This document shows, piece after piece, positions 1 through 11,500 of a stretch of DNA of 64,000 bases. Every line of letters starts with the position of its first letter. Within the stretch, counting starts at the first letter, position 1. The translations under genes and the position numbers were made by a program. The stretch lies in the NCBI GenBank assembly GCA_032768795.1, contig CP136499.1, positions 558,001-622,000 on the forward strand, given 5' to 3'. The notes beneath the pieces are model-generated. The model was given only the letters and a program-made list of their open reading frames with translations. It was not told where the DNA came from and did not search any database. This DNA is from Tremella fuciformis. Lineage: Eukaryota > Basidiomycota > Tremellomycetes > Tremellales > Tremellaceae.

Positions 1-194
1 AGGTTGAGCGACACTTCACTTTGACATGCATTCATGCTCCATTGAAGTATTACTCGTACTCACTGTGCCCAATCACATCAGAAAATGGCCCCCAAGCACA
101 AGCACAAAGCCCAACCGCAGATCGATGCAAGTAGAGTCGCGGCGGTCAATCGCGAGGTTTTCGTTCGTCGGCAGGGCCAGCAGAAGGAAGAAGC
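1..194. other. no gene recognised
   Basis: Short leading interval. I see no supported coding exon, repeat or RNA gene here; overlapping small open frames look like chance. Confidence 0.4.
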
Positions 195-971
195 TTGACT
201 GACAAGGCAGGCGCAGGCCGTAGCCAGCGAGAACAACTTCCAATTGGTCATCGCCGGATTGATTGGTGCCATGTGCCAAAAGCTCCAGCTCATTCCGGCA
301 CAACATGGAACTCGGTCGGGCGCTCCAGCTTCGGCATCAAAGTCAGTTGTGTCGACAACCCTGGTGACGGTGAGTCGAGTGGTTCCACTCGCGTTGAACA
401 CGGGTCAGAGCTAACCCTTCAGCAAAAGAACACCCTCTTGGACGCTCTGGACGCCAAGGGGAAGCCTCTCAACTCTCTAGTGGGCGCCCTGCTCGGAACG
501 GCGACTGGAAAGCAGTTTAGCAGGGACAAGGGGGTGCTCAAATACATCAGAGATGTTGACATCGCCCGCCGTGATGAGAGGGCTCATCTACCCCCTCATT
601 CTGTGCTGCAAGACCTGCTGCGAACCGAGCAGATACGCGCACGCGTGTTCGAGGTGCTCCAGTCAACCGGATCCGACCCTGTGCTCGTTGACGGCATCAG
701 CACGTCGTCCTACGATCCTGCTCTAGCCAAGCTCATCGATCTGTTCACCCTCTCGATGGGATCAGAGGCGGACGCCATGTGGTCGAAGGCGACCACTCGT
801 GATCCGGACGAGCTGAGCCGAGTCATGATGAGCCTCGGCTCGCCGAGCGATCCGCTCCTCAATCCCCAGGATCTGGGCCCTCGAGCACAGAAAGCGACTG
901 TAGATCAGCGCTTGTACATTCCGGAGAGCCAGGTCGTGCTCCACGCCCGCAATCCAGAGCATCGACCTTGA
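195..971 (+). CDS. hypothetical ORF upstream of the integrase-like remnant
   Basis: Open frame of 258 codons that I do not recognise. The second half (from about residue 70) looks protein-like, with alternating charged and hydrophobic residues and a likely helical stretch around PALAKLIDLFTLSMGSEADA. The first 60 residues are less convincing. It lies about 340 bp upstream of the integrase-core remnant on the same strand, so it could be a 5' part of that broken gene or the 3' end of an unrelated one. No domain, signal peptide or membrane segment is visible. The start is arbitrary. Confidence 0.3.
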   Translation: MTDKAGAGRSQREQLPIGHRRIDWCHVPKAPAHSGTTWNSVGRSSFGIKVSCVDNPGDGESSGSTRVEHGSELTLQQKNTLLDALDAKGKPLNSLVGALLGTATGKQFSRDKGVLKYIRDVDIARRDERAHLPPHSVLQDLLRTEQIRARVFEVLQSTGSDPVLVDGISTSSYDPALAKLIDLFTLSMGSEADAMWSKATTRDPDELSRVMMSLGSPSDPLLNPQDLGPRAQKATVDQRLYIPESQVVLHARNPEHRP

Positions 972-1308
972 CGAATCATTACCCGTCGTTCTTAGACGAA
1001 TCGTTCGATGCCATGGCTCAGCACCCAGATCCGGCCGTGGGCTGACAGGAAACCGCCCTCGCCGAGCATAGAACCGATAAGGACATGGTCCGCTACTCGA
1101 GGTCCAACATTCATACCGCTATGGCGGGCCCAGCCCGCCAAAACCTGTTTCTGATCCCGAAAATCACCCATTCAAGACGAAAGGTTCTCACTATAGCTCG
1201 CAGGCCATCCGGTGGATCGCCAGCCGCCCCGCCGAGCGAGATCCAGCCGCATTACCTCGCCATATTGCGTCTGTCACCCAACTTATCGTCGATCTTCGGG
1301 CTATCGAG

Positions 1309-2836
1309 ATGGCTCTGCTGGCCCAGACCTTTGCTCCGCTGCACATACACCGCACACTCGTGCATGATATGCTGCAGGACGCTCAGAGGTCCATCGACAC
1401 CTACCTGGGGCCGATACAGCCACCTTTGCGGCGTCAGAGTGTATCACAAACCAGAGCAAACGGCCGCCCACCCCTTGACTGTCCTGAGCAGATGCTCCGA
1501 GACCTACATGGGCTGGTATGACCGAGAGAAGGCTGGCTGCTCGTCTACATGTCTCGGAGAGGAAGATACAGAGGTGGAAGGGGTCTCTGGGTTTGAAGAA
1601 CGCCGAGGACGGTTCCCTGACGGACATACAGGTGCAGGCAGTAGGTATCAGTCGATCTTACCTTCATGAACATTGTCGCCCCCATAAAGCTTCTGTAAGG
1701 CTTCTAGGCTGACTAGCAGGAGGTGGACTGGTGCTGGAAGGAAGGAGGCACGGCAGGCTATCGTTTGCTGCAGGCAGCTTTCAAGGGTCAGGCGATCAAG
1801 GCTTCAAGATCGTAGATCCGCCTCGCCGTTCGCTCTCTCGATTCGGACAAGGCCCCTCGACGTTTCGCTCAAACAAGTACACGTCGGGTGTATAGAGTAC
1901 TATTCGCCAACAGTCTCTGGCACATTGATGGCTATCACAAACTCATAGACGTCCAAAACGTCATTCATGGCGGAACGGCCTGTCGAAAAGTCGTCTTTCT
2001 GCAAGCTACTGCAAATAATCGAGCGGCCATCTTCGACAGCTTTCAGGAGGCTGTTGGACTCTACGGAGTACCCAGCAGAGACCTGGGCGACTGTGGGATG
2101 AGAATCTGGACTCAAAGCATAACATGGAGGCACGGCGAGGTGAGTGCCCTCAGACCGCCACCAATTCGGGTGTCCTTGGGCTGACTGCTTTTCAGGCGTA
2201 GATCCACACGCATTTATGCAAGGGCCGTCTAACTACTAGAACCAGAGGATAGAGCGCTTTTGAGTCGATCTCCAGTGGCGATGTACATTCCGACACCGCG
2301 TGTTGTTCGACAGCTTTAAGGAGAGAGCCCTTCCCAGTCTCGACAATCCCTTTGACATTTGGTGTCTCCAACTCTGCTACCTCCCGCTGCTCGATGCAAG
2401 CCTGCAAAACACTGTGAGGGAGTGCAATAGACACAAGATGGACGGCATGAGGGGCCAGACTCCGGATCTAATGCGGCGAGACAGTAAGTGACGATCTTTA
2501 AAGGTCATGGAAAGGACTGGGCGGCTGATGAGAGATGCCCTCGATGCCGAGGACCGAGGGATCGACATCTTGGCCGATCGAGGCGCCATACTCAAGCAGG
2601 AGACTTGCCAGTGGATAGACAACGGCCAGCAGGGGCCTCTAGCCTTTCCCGAGTACGGCCTGGATGATTACGGCCGCACACCCGACGGTCAGCTCTCATA
2701 CGATAACCCTCTGGTCGATGTTCAGCTCGTCATGGGCCATGTACCCCTCGATATAACCACCGCACTCGAAGACTCGGAGCTTCAGAGCAATCTGCTTGCC
2801 AAGATCGGAGGCTGGGAGCTTGGAATGGACGACTAA
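1309..2836 (+). pseudogene. integrase-core (DDE-type) protein remnant
   Basis: Pieces in all three frames line up in order with a family of integrase-catalytic-core proteins that I recall as common in basidiomycetes. First comes a helix-turn-helix-like segment (about 1518-1600, RLAARLHVSERKIQRWKGSL). Then the core start (about 1915-2080, SLWHIDGYHKLI, then VVFLQATANNRAA and YGVPSRD). Then a C-terminal part (about 2300-2480, LDNPFDIWCLQLCYLPL) and a tail ending at 2836. In intact relatives the first acidic catalytic residue lies in the WHIDG motif, which is present here. Frame changes at about 1518, 2184-2300 and 2489 are not clearly explained by introns, so I call it a pseudogene. An intron-rich gene with splice sites I missed is possible. 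It may derive from a transposase or a domesticated integrase. Confidence 0.55.
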
Positions 2837-4171
2837 GGAGAGAAAAAGTCTCTAAAATGCCGGCGAGAGATCCATGAGCTATTGAGCCGCCGTTCTCCGT
2901 CGTTACTCGGTCAGATTTGATGCTACATTCATGAGATCAATGCAAGCCATGGCCCCAAGTGTGCTGAGCAGCCCCATCATCATGTCAATGCATTCCCATG
3001 AGATCCTGTTGAACGAACGAACAAGGGAAAGGAAATGTCGCGATCTCACTGCCGACCTTTCCTTCTGTCCCATCCGTTAGCTATGTCATGGCTGTTCGAA
3101 CGATGATATCTGCTTTTCAGCCCATTTTCGGTCATTTTTGAAGCTACAACGACAAATGAAGATGCAGGAGAGACGTCTGACTCGCCTCTACAGACCCATT
3201 GGGGTTTCGGCGTTAGGGAGCAGACCTGCTCGGGTAGAGTTGCGGGTGACCCGAGGCTGCGATTCGTGCCGCTGTGAAAACAGCGATGACCACTGGACTC
3301 GCTGTCTCCGGCTCTTGGGGTCCTGCGACCACGTGTGCTGGGTGTACTGAGGCCCACAGGGCTGGTTAAAGCATGCCTAGACGGTGTGGCGGCTCCCTCT
3401 CCCTCAGGCGGGCCGGTCTGGTACCCAGAGGTGATCCGCCCTGTCTCGGACTCGAGTGACGTTTCCGAGAGCACCTGCTCGGCGACTGTGGCCAAGAAGC
3501 CTATTGCAGCAGCCTCCTCGCTCGCAGAGGACAAGCAAGCAGGTCACAACAGGCTGACCGCTGTCGGCTTGACCTCGACCCATTCCGCTGCCTGAGAGTC
3601 TCTCTGTCATCAGCCAGCGACGTGTGCAGGCCTCTGGGCTGGCCCGCAGAGGCCTACACAGCCCCCTGGCCCAAGACACGACTCTTGAAGCGTTTGCCCT
3701 TCGATTTACCCGCCTGGACGATCTCATAGACCGACACAGCCATTTTCCAGTCCTGCAGGAACTCCGTCTGGATCTCATAGCCGCCGAAGACGTCGACCAT
3801 GGGGGTCCCTCTCTGCTAGCCAGCGGACTCGATCAGATTGGGTCGGATCAGGGGGTGGGACAAGGGACACTGAGTGCTTGGGCGACCACAGATCCCTCTA
3901 AACAAGAGCAACAAGGCATCGTGGTGCTGAGCGAACGAGGAGACATTCAAGTCAGGTCAGGGGGGGAGACGTACGGTATGTAGTACCGTATGTACAGTAG
4001 AGCGCTGCTTGGCTTCACACTGGACCTTCCCTCTTCAAAGTGGCCGCGCCTTTAGGCAACATTCATACACGTGATACGCTACAAGCTGTCAACCCCGGCC
4101 CCAATGTATGTACAGTATGAAGCCCAAGATCATCAGATGGACGCGCGAAGTGTTTGAGCTTTGTTGCAATC
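2837..4171. other. interval without a supported gene
   Basis: Several overlapping open frames of 70-160 codons occur on both strands (for example 3138-3350, 3335-3595 and 3624-3983 on plus, 3046-3534 on minus). They contradict each other and show no recognisable domain. A short stretch with paired cysteines near 3250-3330 on the plus strand could be a remnant of a metal-binding segment but is too short to call. Confidence 0.4.
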
Positions 4172-4521
4172 ATGGAGAGACAGGACAAAGGGGTTTACTT
4201 GTTTCCCCAAACGGGCCGCCAGCTGCCGTATGCACGCTTCGGCGACCTCTCAAAAAGGTGAGGCGCCGAATTGAATGCCGATCGACGGGCAAGCTGAGAG
4301 GGGAAGGAGACGGCGACGGCTCCCGTGACATTGGCACAGTCGACAAGTCAGTACAGCACAGCACCTTGCCGTAGATCAACATCGATGATCTCCAAGGCCT
4401 TGGCCGAGATCGGACGAATCCAATCGGGGTGCTGCATGAATTCTGCCGAGTTAAGATGACAAAGGACTACAAGATCTGCAGGCAGCAGTGGACAGATTCT
4501 ACAAGCGAGAAGGAAGATTGA
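4172..4521 (+). CDS. small hypothetical protein, at least two exons
   Basis: Unrecognised gene. Exon 1 starts at ATG 4172 (MERQDKGVYLFPQTGRQLPY...) and runs into a strong donor GTGAGG at 4258. The last exon starts at about 4375 after a TAG acceptor (INIDDLQGLGRDRTNPIGVL...) and ends at TGA 4521. The two visible exons are not in compatible phase if joined directly, so a small middle exon or another acceptor is likely. The protein is about 80-90 residues, charged, with two cysteines near the end and no signal peptide. It is convergent with the gene at 4621-5845, with about 100 bp between them. Function unknown; the exon-like composition and clean stop make it more likely real than chance. Confidence 0.4.
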
Positions 4522-4620
4522 ACTTCGACCCATGGGTTCCGGTGTGGGTGCAAGGTGTGTGTCCAGAGTTCAGAGGAGAAATCGGATAGAGTAACCAGTC
4601 AAGCGGACCCCTTTCACTGA

Positions 4621-5845
4621 TCAGTGCCGATGTTTTTTACGTCCGAACGCCTTGGCGAGGTTGGCAGCGTGCTTGTCGACTATTTTGTCATCCGCGAGGA
4701 AGGGGTTGGAGGCGACCACCTTGGCCAGATGATTGTTTGGTTCGTATAATTTTCCTATGAGTATGTTGTAGCGGCGTGTGTTCGCCTTTGCGAGCGTATC
4801 TGACCAGCTGGCAGGGGCAAGTGATCGTATGTTCGTCTTCAGGTGAGCAAGTCCCTCAAAGGTTGCAAAAGGCGCGACGCACCAACAGAAAACGTCCAAA
4901 GATCGCGTCTTCCGGAATAAAATACACTGTCGACCTGTCTACGCCCCCTTCTCCCGAACTGACCGAGTCTTGCGAGCTCGGGGGTAGCAAGTGACCTGCT
5001 TGGATACCTGCTGGAATTGTAAGTGCACGAACATGAATACTTATCACGGCCGGAGCCTCAGACTCAGCTGTATAACTCACCCGCTCGCTGCTTCGCGAAT
5101 CCCACATCGAATGGGTCTTTCACACGTTCTTGCTTCGGCGTTGGCGAGAACAGTGCGATCTTCCATGGTAAAAGCAATTTTGGGTTGGATTTGACGCGGC
5201 GGCTGTCGACAAAGAGCCTGCCACGCGTGAGATTGGCCACTCAACAAGACAGATCATGATCCCACCCTTTGCACGACTCCCAATTCACGCACAGGAGGGT
5301 GACCCCACGAGTAATTTCCTCCAGCGTCACCTCGCTCGAGTAGAAGTCGCCCTTAGCCTTAGGCGATCTCGCCTCCCTACCCAACAACCCCAAGTAAGTG
5401 GCGACGTCCCTGTGCATGCCAAGACAGAAGTGAGGCGGAGCGGGCGAGCAGCGAACGAGACGTCAAACATAGAGACACGTTTCCCAATATCAGCTATGGT
5501 CGAGTCATTTCAGATCCGAACGAGAAAAGGAGAAGGGAAAAGAGCAACCGACCTGGTCAGAGGGGTCGTCAGGCTCAGGTCGACCAATAATTGTTCCGAC
5601 GAGAATCGGACAGTCTTGTCCGATGGAATACAGCATGTCACCAGCCGATCGAGCTTGGGACGCCAGCGGACCAGTTTAAAGTCGGACTGATCTTTCGGTA
5701 CATCGCATATTTCGTACTTGGCGACGAGCTTTTCGTCGTTTCCTAGAGGAGCAGTCTCCCTGGTGTGTTGGTTCAATCACCTCTGGCTCATGACCACTTA
5801 CCATTCCCAATACTCGATCCTAATCTGTCGACCCGTGGAGGACAT
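4621..5845 (-). CDS. hypothetical protein, intron-rich
   Basis: Unrecognised gene read on the minus strand from ATG 5845 (MSSTGRQIRIEYWEW...) to TGA 4621. Exons are joined by short GT-AG introns: the first at about 5801-5760 (donor GTAAGT, acceptor CAG), then about four more of 45-130 nt. The last exon (about 4849-4621) ends in a basic tail, AFGRKKHRH. The joined product is about 280 residues and stays open across all proposed junctions, which supports the model. It is soluble-looking, with no signal peptide or membrane helix and an acidic/serine patch near residues 190-205. Three 16-bp repeats lie directly upstream of the start. No family recognised. Confidence 0.6.
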
Positions 5846-5861
5846 GCTGTGATGCGAAGCC

Positions 5862-5909
5862 ATGTCTTGATGCATCGATGTCTTGATACATCAATGTCTT
5901 GATGCATTG
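5862..5909. repeat. 3 x 16 bp tandem repeat upstream of the 4621-5845 gene
   Basis: Three consecutive imperfect copies of ATGTCTTGATRCATYR (5862-5877, 5878-5893, 5894-5909), beginning 16 bp upstream of the proposed start codon of the minus-strand gene. Each unit contains a TGATRCATYR core close to palindromic. It could be a transcription-factor array or simply 5' UTR repeat variation. Confidence 0.75.
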
Positions 5910-6974
5910 ATGGACGATGGTGGACAAACGAAAGGTACTAGTAGAGAGGAGAAAGGACAATCAATCTCCGGCAATCGCCGAAAGTGGCCGCCACATTCCG
6001 CGCACGACCTCCACCTCCTAATCCCCCAATTAGAGAGTACAAGTACTAAGCCTTCTGTGTGTAGCTTGGGAGTAGGGGTTGCGTTCCGATTCTTCGGTCG
6101 CTACTGTCTCGACGACACCTCCCGGGGTTGATCACGACATGGAATGATTATTCTTTCTTACTTTGCATACTTGTGTTGTCTGCATCCTTTGTTCCTATCA
6201 GCTGTGTATAACTCTTTCGATCCTGTGCTCTTCGAGCTGCTGCGAGAGCATCCCGGGAAGACATCGCCCTCATCCTCCCGCCGGAGCGACATCTTCCCGG
6301 CGAGGGCATTCAGCACCAGTCGGCGAGGAAGGCGGTCCTGATCAAGAGGATCCCGGTTCATCCACAGGCGAAAGGTCGAGGACTGACACGGTTTGAATCT
6401 ACGAACTGATCGGCCTGTAGCCCAGGCTCATCTGGAATGGCGCTCCAAAAACGACTGGGAATCCCATTTGCCGTCAAAGAAAGGAATCTCAAGGAGGGTG
6501 ATCATTCGGGCGGGGACCGACAATACGAGGCGACAGACAAGAGGACCCCGAGAACGACCTCATCTCCCCTACGATTGCCAGTACCTGGCAGGATGCGGGC
6601 GTGACTTGTACAGGAAGGGCCGTGAGCGGGCAGCATTCAAGCCTCATGCCACGGCGTTGAGAACACTGGGGGTTTGGAACTCCGTGCCAAGTGATCACGA
6701 CACACCATGTCTCCTCCCCTCGCCGTTTCCGGCTATGTCCATAAGCCTCGCGGAGAAGGAAAGGGTCTTGCATGTTTGGTACGATACCCTGAGAGAGCGT
6801 CTCTTTTAGCAGGGCTTGCGATAGTCGTGACTCGGGAGACTTGCCCTCGCCCAGCTGGTCACGGCAGGCGGCGCATACTGCGCCGATGGATCGTTCCGAA
6901 GTCTTCTTCCTGCAGTTGTTCTCTGCAGACACATACTTGGCCTGCTCAGTTCCGTCACCGACAATCCATCCCCT
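5910..6974. other. interval without a supported gene
   Basis: Only short, mutually overlapping open frames on both strands. No domain recognised. The right end may hold the eroded 5' portion of the reverse transcriptase remnant that follows. Confidence 0.4.
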
Positions 6975-8046
6975 ATGTACCTGGCTCCAGATAACTTCTG
7001 CTGGGAGCGCAAGCTCACCCTGTTGTCCGCGAAGCGGTGGCGAACGCGCCTCTCCTTGTCACTACGGCAGCAACACGCCGCAGGACAACGCTCAGATCGC
7101 CTTTATTGTGTCCCTTCTGACGTCAAACGCCTCCTTGCCACTGGCCCCACGGCGATTCCGATCCCACCGATACCTTCTCAGGTCAGTTCCAACGCCTCGA
7201 GCGCACCGCCAGCTCTGCCACGCCGTGCTCTATCGGCTCAGAACACCCCACGGCCTTCGTCTGTGGCGTCTCAGGCCCCGGACGACCGCTCCGGCCAGCC
7301 TTCGTCAGACACATCGCAGCCTGAGTCCTGGCGCGAAGGTCTTGATGACACGGAGGCCCTAGCCCACCTGGAGGCGCTTCCTCCACACTATACCCAGAAA
7401 GCTTGACGTGGCCCTTCATCGAGGCGGCGCTAGGATCACGGACGCCTATGTCAATCAGCCCTCTTCTAACGGTTTACTTGACATTCTAGCCTTAGTCAAA
7501 GTTGGACTAATACCTGGCTTAAGTGATAGGAATGCGGAAGCCAGACTGGCCGCCTTCCCCATCGTTGAACGAACGCTGCCCGACACCTCTAGCCGAGCCG
7601 TGAGGACGCCAATCCAGTCGGCGTTCCGCCTGGTAGAGCGAGGGCGCCTAGGTGTTGCGATGCGCGCACTCGAGGCGAAAAACGATGTCCATGAGCCCTC
7701 CTTCCAAGTCCTGACTCTATCCTTGCCAATGCGCCGCCTCCCACTCTTCCTGTCGTCGAGCCTCCTTCCATCGACGACATCCATGTGGTGACGAGATCAT
7801 TCAAGACGGACTGGGCACCAGGCCTCTCAGGCTGGACAGTCGATCTCCTTCGGCTAGTGTCTCGGGTCGACAGGTTCCAGTCCTCCCTGGATTTCCTTTG
7901 TGACTCGCTCCTCAATACAGAGGTCCCGAATATGGACCTGTCCTGCGTAGTTCGCCTCACCCCGTTCAACAAGGATCCGCCTGGTGTCCCTGTCCATCCG
8001 GCCGCACCCGATGTGAGAAGAGTCGCAGAAGGAGAACTCTTCTACC
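6975..8046 (+). pseudogene. non-LTR-type reverse transcriptase remnant, 5' part
   Basis: Frames at 6975-7406, 7408-7791 and 7785-8046 follow the order of a class of eukaryotic reverse transcriptase ORFs. There is a Pro/Ser-rich spacer, then a helical linker (FRLVERGRLGVAMRALEAK), then the start of the RT domain (SFKTDWAPGLSGWTVDLLRL, VVRLTPFNKDPPG and VRRVAEGELFY). In intact relatives the last segment reads close to RPIAVGELFYRL, so the family match is by motif order. At least two frame changes show decay. The frame is cut at codon Tyr by Copia-1 and resumes in the same frame at 13737 beyond the 5-bp duplication. I cannot place it in a named clade (R2-like or other) by eye. Confidence 0.6.
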
Positions 8047-8210
8047 TGTTGAACAATAGGCCCCGAGGACCCCGAGGACGCCTCATAGGGTCAGAATTGC
8101 CTCTTGCGGCCAAATGAGTAACCTTATGTAGATGGCTTGAGCAGAGCGACAGCTCATAAGTAGAGAACTGCAGAGATGGACGAATGCATAGCTCTCATCA
8201 TTGTGTAACA
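8047..8210 (+). repeat. Copia-1 5' LTR
   Basis: 164 bp, TG...CA ends. Relative to the Copia-2 LTR it carries an extra 9 bp (a second copy of CCCGAGGAC near the start) and lacks the TATATA stretch found there at the equivalent of position 100. Its terminal CA is followed directly by the primer-binding region. Confidence 0.95.
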
Positions 8211-8230
8211 GATTAAAAGTCCCAAGTCTC
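8211..8230 (+). other. Copia-1 primer-binding region (candidate half-tRNA-Lys type)
   Basis: GATTAAAAGTCCCAAGTC follows the LTR directly. It is not the TGG... start expected for a tRNA 3' end. Its complement, TTGGGACTTTTAATC, reads like the 5' half of an anticodon arm with loop CUUUUAA, the layout of tRNA-Lys(UUU). This suggests priming by an internally cleaved tRNA, as known for Drosophila copia with initiator tRNA-Met. The identical sequence follows the 5' LTR of Copia-2. Confidence 0.5.
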
Positions 8231-8554
8231 AGCCCGAGACTACAGAGAGCATACGGGCTGTCTATCGAGCCGTCGCCGTCGCCGCAGACGCTCTAGACAC
8301 CGCCACAAACCGAGCCGTCGCCGTCTACATCGCCGCGGACGCTCGAGGAAGTTCCTAGCCGTCAGAGAAGGCTAGAGGAAGAACGAGAACACCTCGTAAG
8401 CACACAGGGAGAGCGTCGGGCCTAGTAACAGGCGCTCTATCGCGAAAGTCGTCCCCTGTGAGGTATCGTTCCGCTGACGCACACCGTGCCGTCATATCTA
8501 TCAAAATCAGCACCCCCGCGTGTGCACAGACCGCCTTTACCTACCTTTATCGCG

Positions 8555-11500
8555 ATGTCTGCTACCAGAGTCAACATCGACGCGATCCCAAAGCTCTCGC
8601 ACGATCCCTCGTCATACGCCCCATGGCGGGCGGCCGTAGAAGTCGCCCTGCAGCTCGGAGACTGCTGGAATGCAGCCTTGGGCCTCGATCTTGAGCCAGG
8701 GCGCGTTGCAGCCACCGAGCGCCGCACTCGAGCCGGGTCTGTCATGCCGGCGGGATCCGAGGCTGGCGGGCTCAGCAGCGAGGATAAGAAAGACTGGGAG
8801 AGGTGGCAAGCCCGAGAGAGCAGGGCACAGGCGATGTTGAAGGGGACGGTTTCGGAGGCCGTTCGGCTCGACATTGAAGACCTGCTCGCTGCAGTCGACA
8901 TGTGGAAGTATTGCGACAGGATGCACGAGGCTGATCTGCTTGAGAATCAGAGGATCGTGCACGCCCGCCTGTGGACGCTCGATCTTCGAGGGGACGCCTC
9001 CGCAGACGAGATGAGCGCTCATGTCGAGACGTTCTCCAAGGCGATTTCGGACGGCAAGCGCGTCGGGATCGTCCTGAGCGACACCGAGCGCGCTCAGAGG
9101 TTCCTCGCCACGATCCTTGACCCCGCCTTCAACATCGTGAGGGCTGAATTGGCCCCCATCGCCAAGGACAAGCAGTCCTGGGCCGTCGTGCTCTCGAAAT
9201 ACACGACCGAGATCGCGCGACGACGGGCTAGGCCGCCTCAACGGCAAGGTAATGGCGGCAAACCGCTCGCGATGGCTGTCGAGCGTCGCCCGCGCTTCGA
9301 GAGAGACAAGACCAATGACGAATGTCGACATTGCGGCAAGAAAGGTCATTGGGAGCGTGATTGCCGCAAGAAGGCTGCAGAACTGCAGCGCGGCGGCCTG
9401 CAGGGCCGTGGCGGTCGTTCTGCTCGACAGAGAGGTGGCCGCGGCGAACGCAAGGGCGTCCAAGGACGCCAGGACGTCACCGCCGCCGATAAGAGGATCA
9501 CGATCCCGCCTAAGGCCGACTCCGGACTGCTCGCTGCAGCCCTGGAAGTTGACATGGATCCATGGGCAGGTCTCACCGTTGCCGCTACCGAATGGGCCGA
9601 GCTCGACGACGATAGCGACGATCGCATCGTCTTTCCCGACCAGCTCGACGACCCGTGGTTTGAGGACGAGTCTGCAGAGGCTGGTAATGACGCTCTGTTC
9701 ACCGCAGACACCCTGCAGGTCGAGTCGGAGGCCGTCGAGCCCGTCTGGGTCCTAGATAGCGGGGCCACCGATCATTTGACCCCGCACCGGTCAATCCTAA
9801 AGCGTGTCCGCCGTCTTGACACGCCTCGAGTCTTTGGGCTAGCCAGCGACACCGGCACAATCCAGGCTATCGAGGTGGGCGAGGTAGATCTCGTTCTGTC
9901 GTCCGGGCAACGCCTCACGCTTCGAGACGTCTATCATGTCCCGACGGCTCGGGTCAGCCTCTGCTCGCTCTCGAGGCTGCTTCGGTGGGGCTGGCGGGCC
10001 GATTTGAAAGGGGACGGCGGGACGCTCGAGCGACGGCAGGAAAGGCTAGCTCTGCGAAAGAAAGGCTCGCTTTGGACCGTGCGACTTGGCAGGACGCACC
10101 CCACGATCTTGCTTGCCACCGCTGTCGACGCTAGATCACCGCTCGAGGCTGAGCATCAGCGTCTAGGTCATATAGGCGTTGAGCGGCTCAAAGAGCTGGG
10201 TAGGAAAGACCTACTTACCGAGCCCTGGCGCGCCTATAAGGACGATCCGTTCGTCACTGCTGCATGCGAGGTGTGCGCCCGCACCAAAATTACCAGGCCG
10301 CCCAAGGCGGGTGACGCTCCGCTGCTCAGAGGCGGCGGCGACGGTGTCGGCGTTGATGTTGACATTACCGGACCGTTCGAGACATCCATTGACGGATGCG
10401 AGAACATGCTCGTAGCTATCGAGCGCTCAAGCAAGATCCTTGGTGTGGTCCCGATAGGCCGGAAGTCAGAGGCGTTTAACGCCCTGCAGCAGTTTGTAGC
10501 CAAGATCGAGCGGCAGCTCGGAGATCGCGTCCGAGTCATTCGCAGTGACGGCGGAGGCGAGTTCGACAGCTTGGAAGCCCGCGCTTTCTATCAGTCAGCC
10601 GGTATTCAGCATTACATGACGCCTAGGTACACGCCCGAGCTCAACGGGGCGGCTGAACGAACGATACGCACGATCAAAGACATGACGGCCGCGATGTTGG
10701 CTGATAGCCGTCTCCCTCACGCCTATTGGTCTTTCGCGGCCCGTTACGCCGCAGTAATCATCATGAAGCTGTCCGTGTCAGCACGGACCGGCTTGTCGGC
10801 CTGGAGCGCGCTTACAGGACGCGAGAGAGGCCTGGAGTCCGTCCTGCGATTCGGGCAAAGGTGTCATGCGCAGATCCCGTCTCAAATCCGCCGTAAAGCG
10901 TCATTTACGACAGAGCGCGGCGAGGCGTGTCGGGTGCTTGGCCAGAGTGAAGCTCAGAGCGGCTGGATCGTGCAGCTCGACGCTACGGGTGAGATCGCTC
11001 ATCGAAGAGACATCAAAGTGCTCGAGTTGTCAGAGCAGAGTGAGACGGATTTTGGTCACGTGACCCAAAGCGACCAAGCACAGCTCATACCCATTGGATC
11101 GATGGGGGGCAAGATCGCCAGTCATCCAAGCAAGGATGATGATAGAGACGATTTGGAGGTATCTGAGGATCAGCAGGACTCCGGGCAAGCCCAGAAAAAT
11201 GTCGCTGGGGCGGATGCATTGGGAGAAGAGCTCACAATCAACGATCCCGCAGTCACCGTTTCCAACACACCCGAGCAGCCTCGGGCTCCACGTCCGTCCC
11301 GTCTCCCAGTGGCCACCAATCGTCCTAGGATCCCTGTTGCCGACCGCTGGACCTATGTTCCCGTCTCGGCGACACCACCGGCACCTCCTGTGGCTACCAC
11401 TACCGTCGGACGGCCCGTCCGCGACAAAAGACCGCCTCCAAAATTCGGTGCGATCGCAGAACGGCTGCACAGCCCGTTTGCCTTTCTGTCCGCCAATGCC

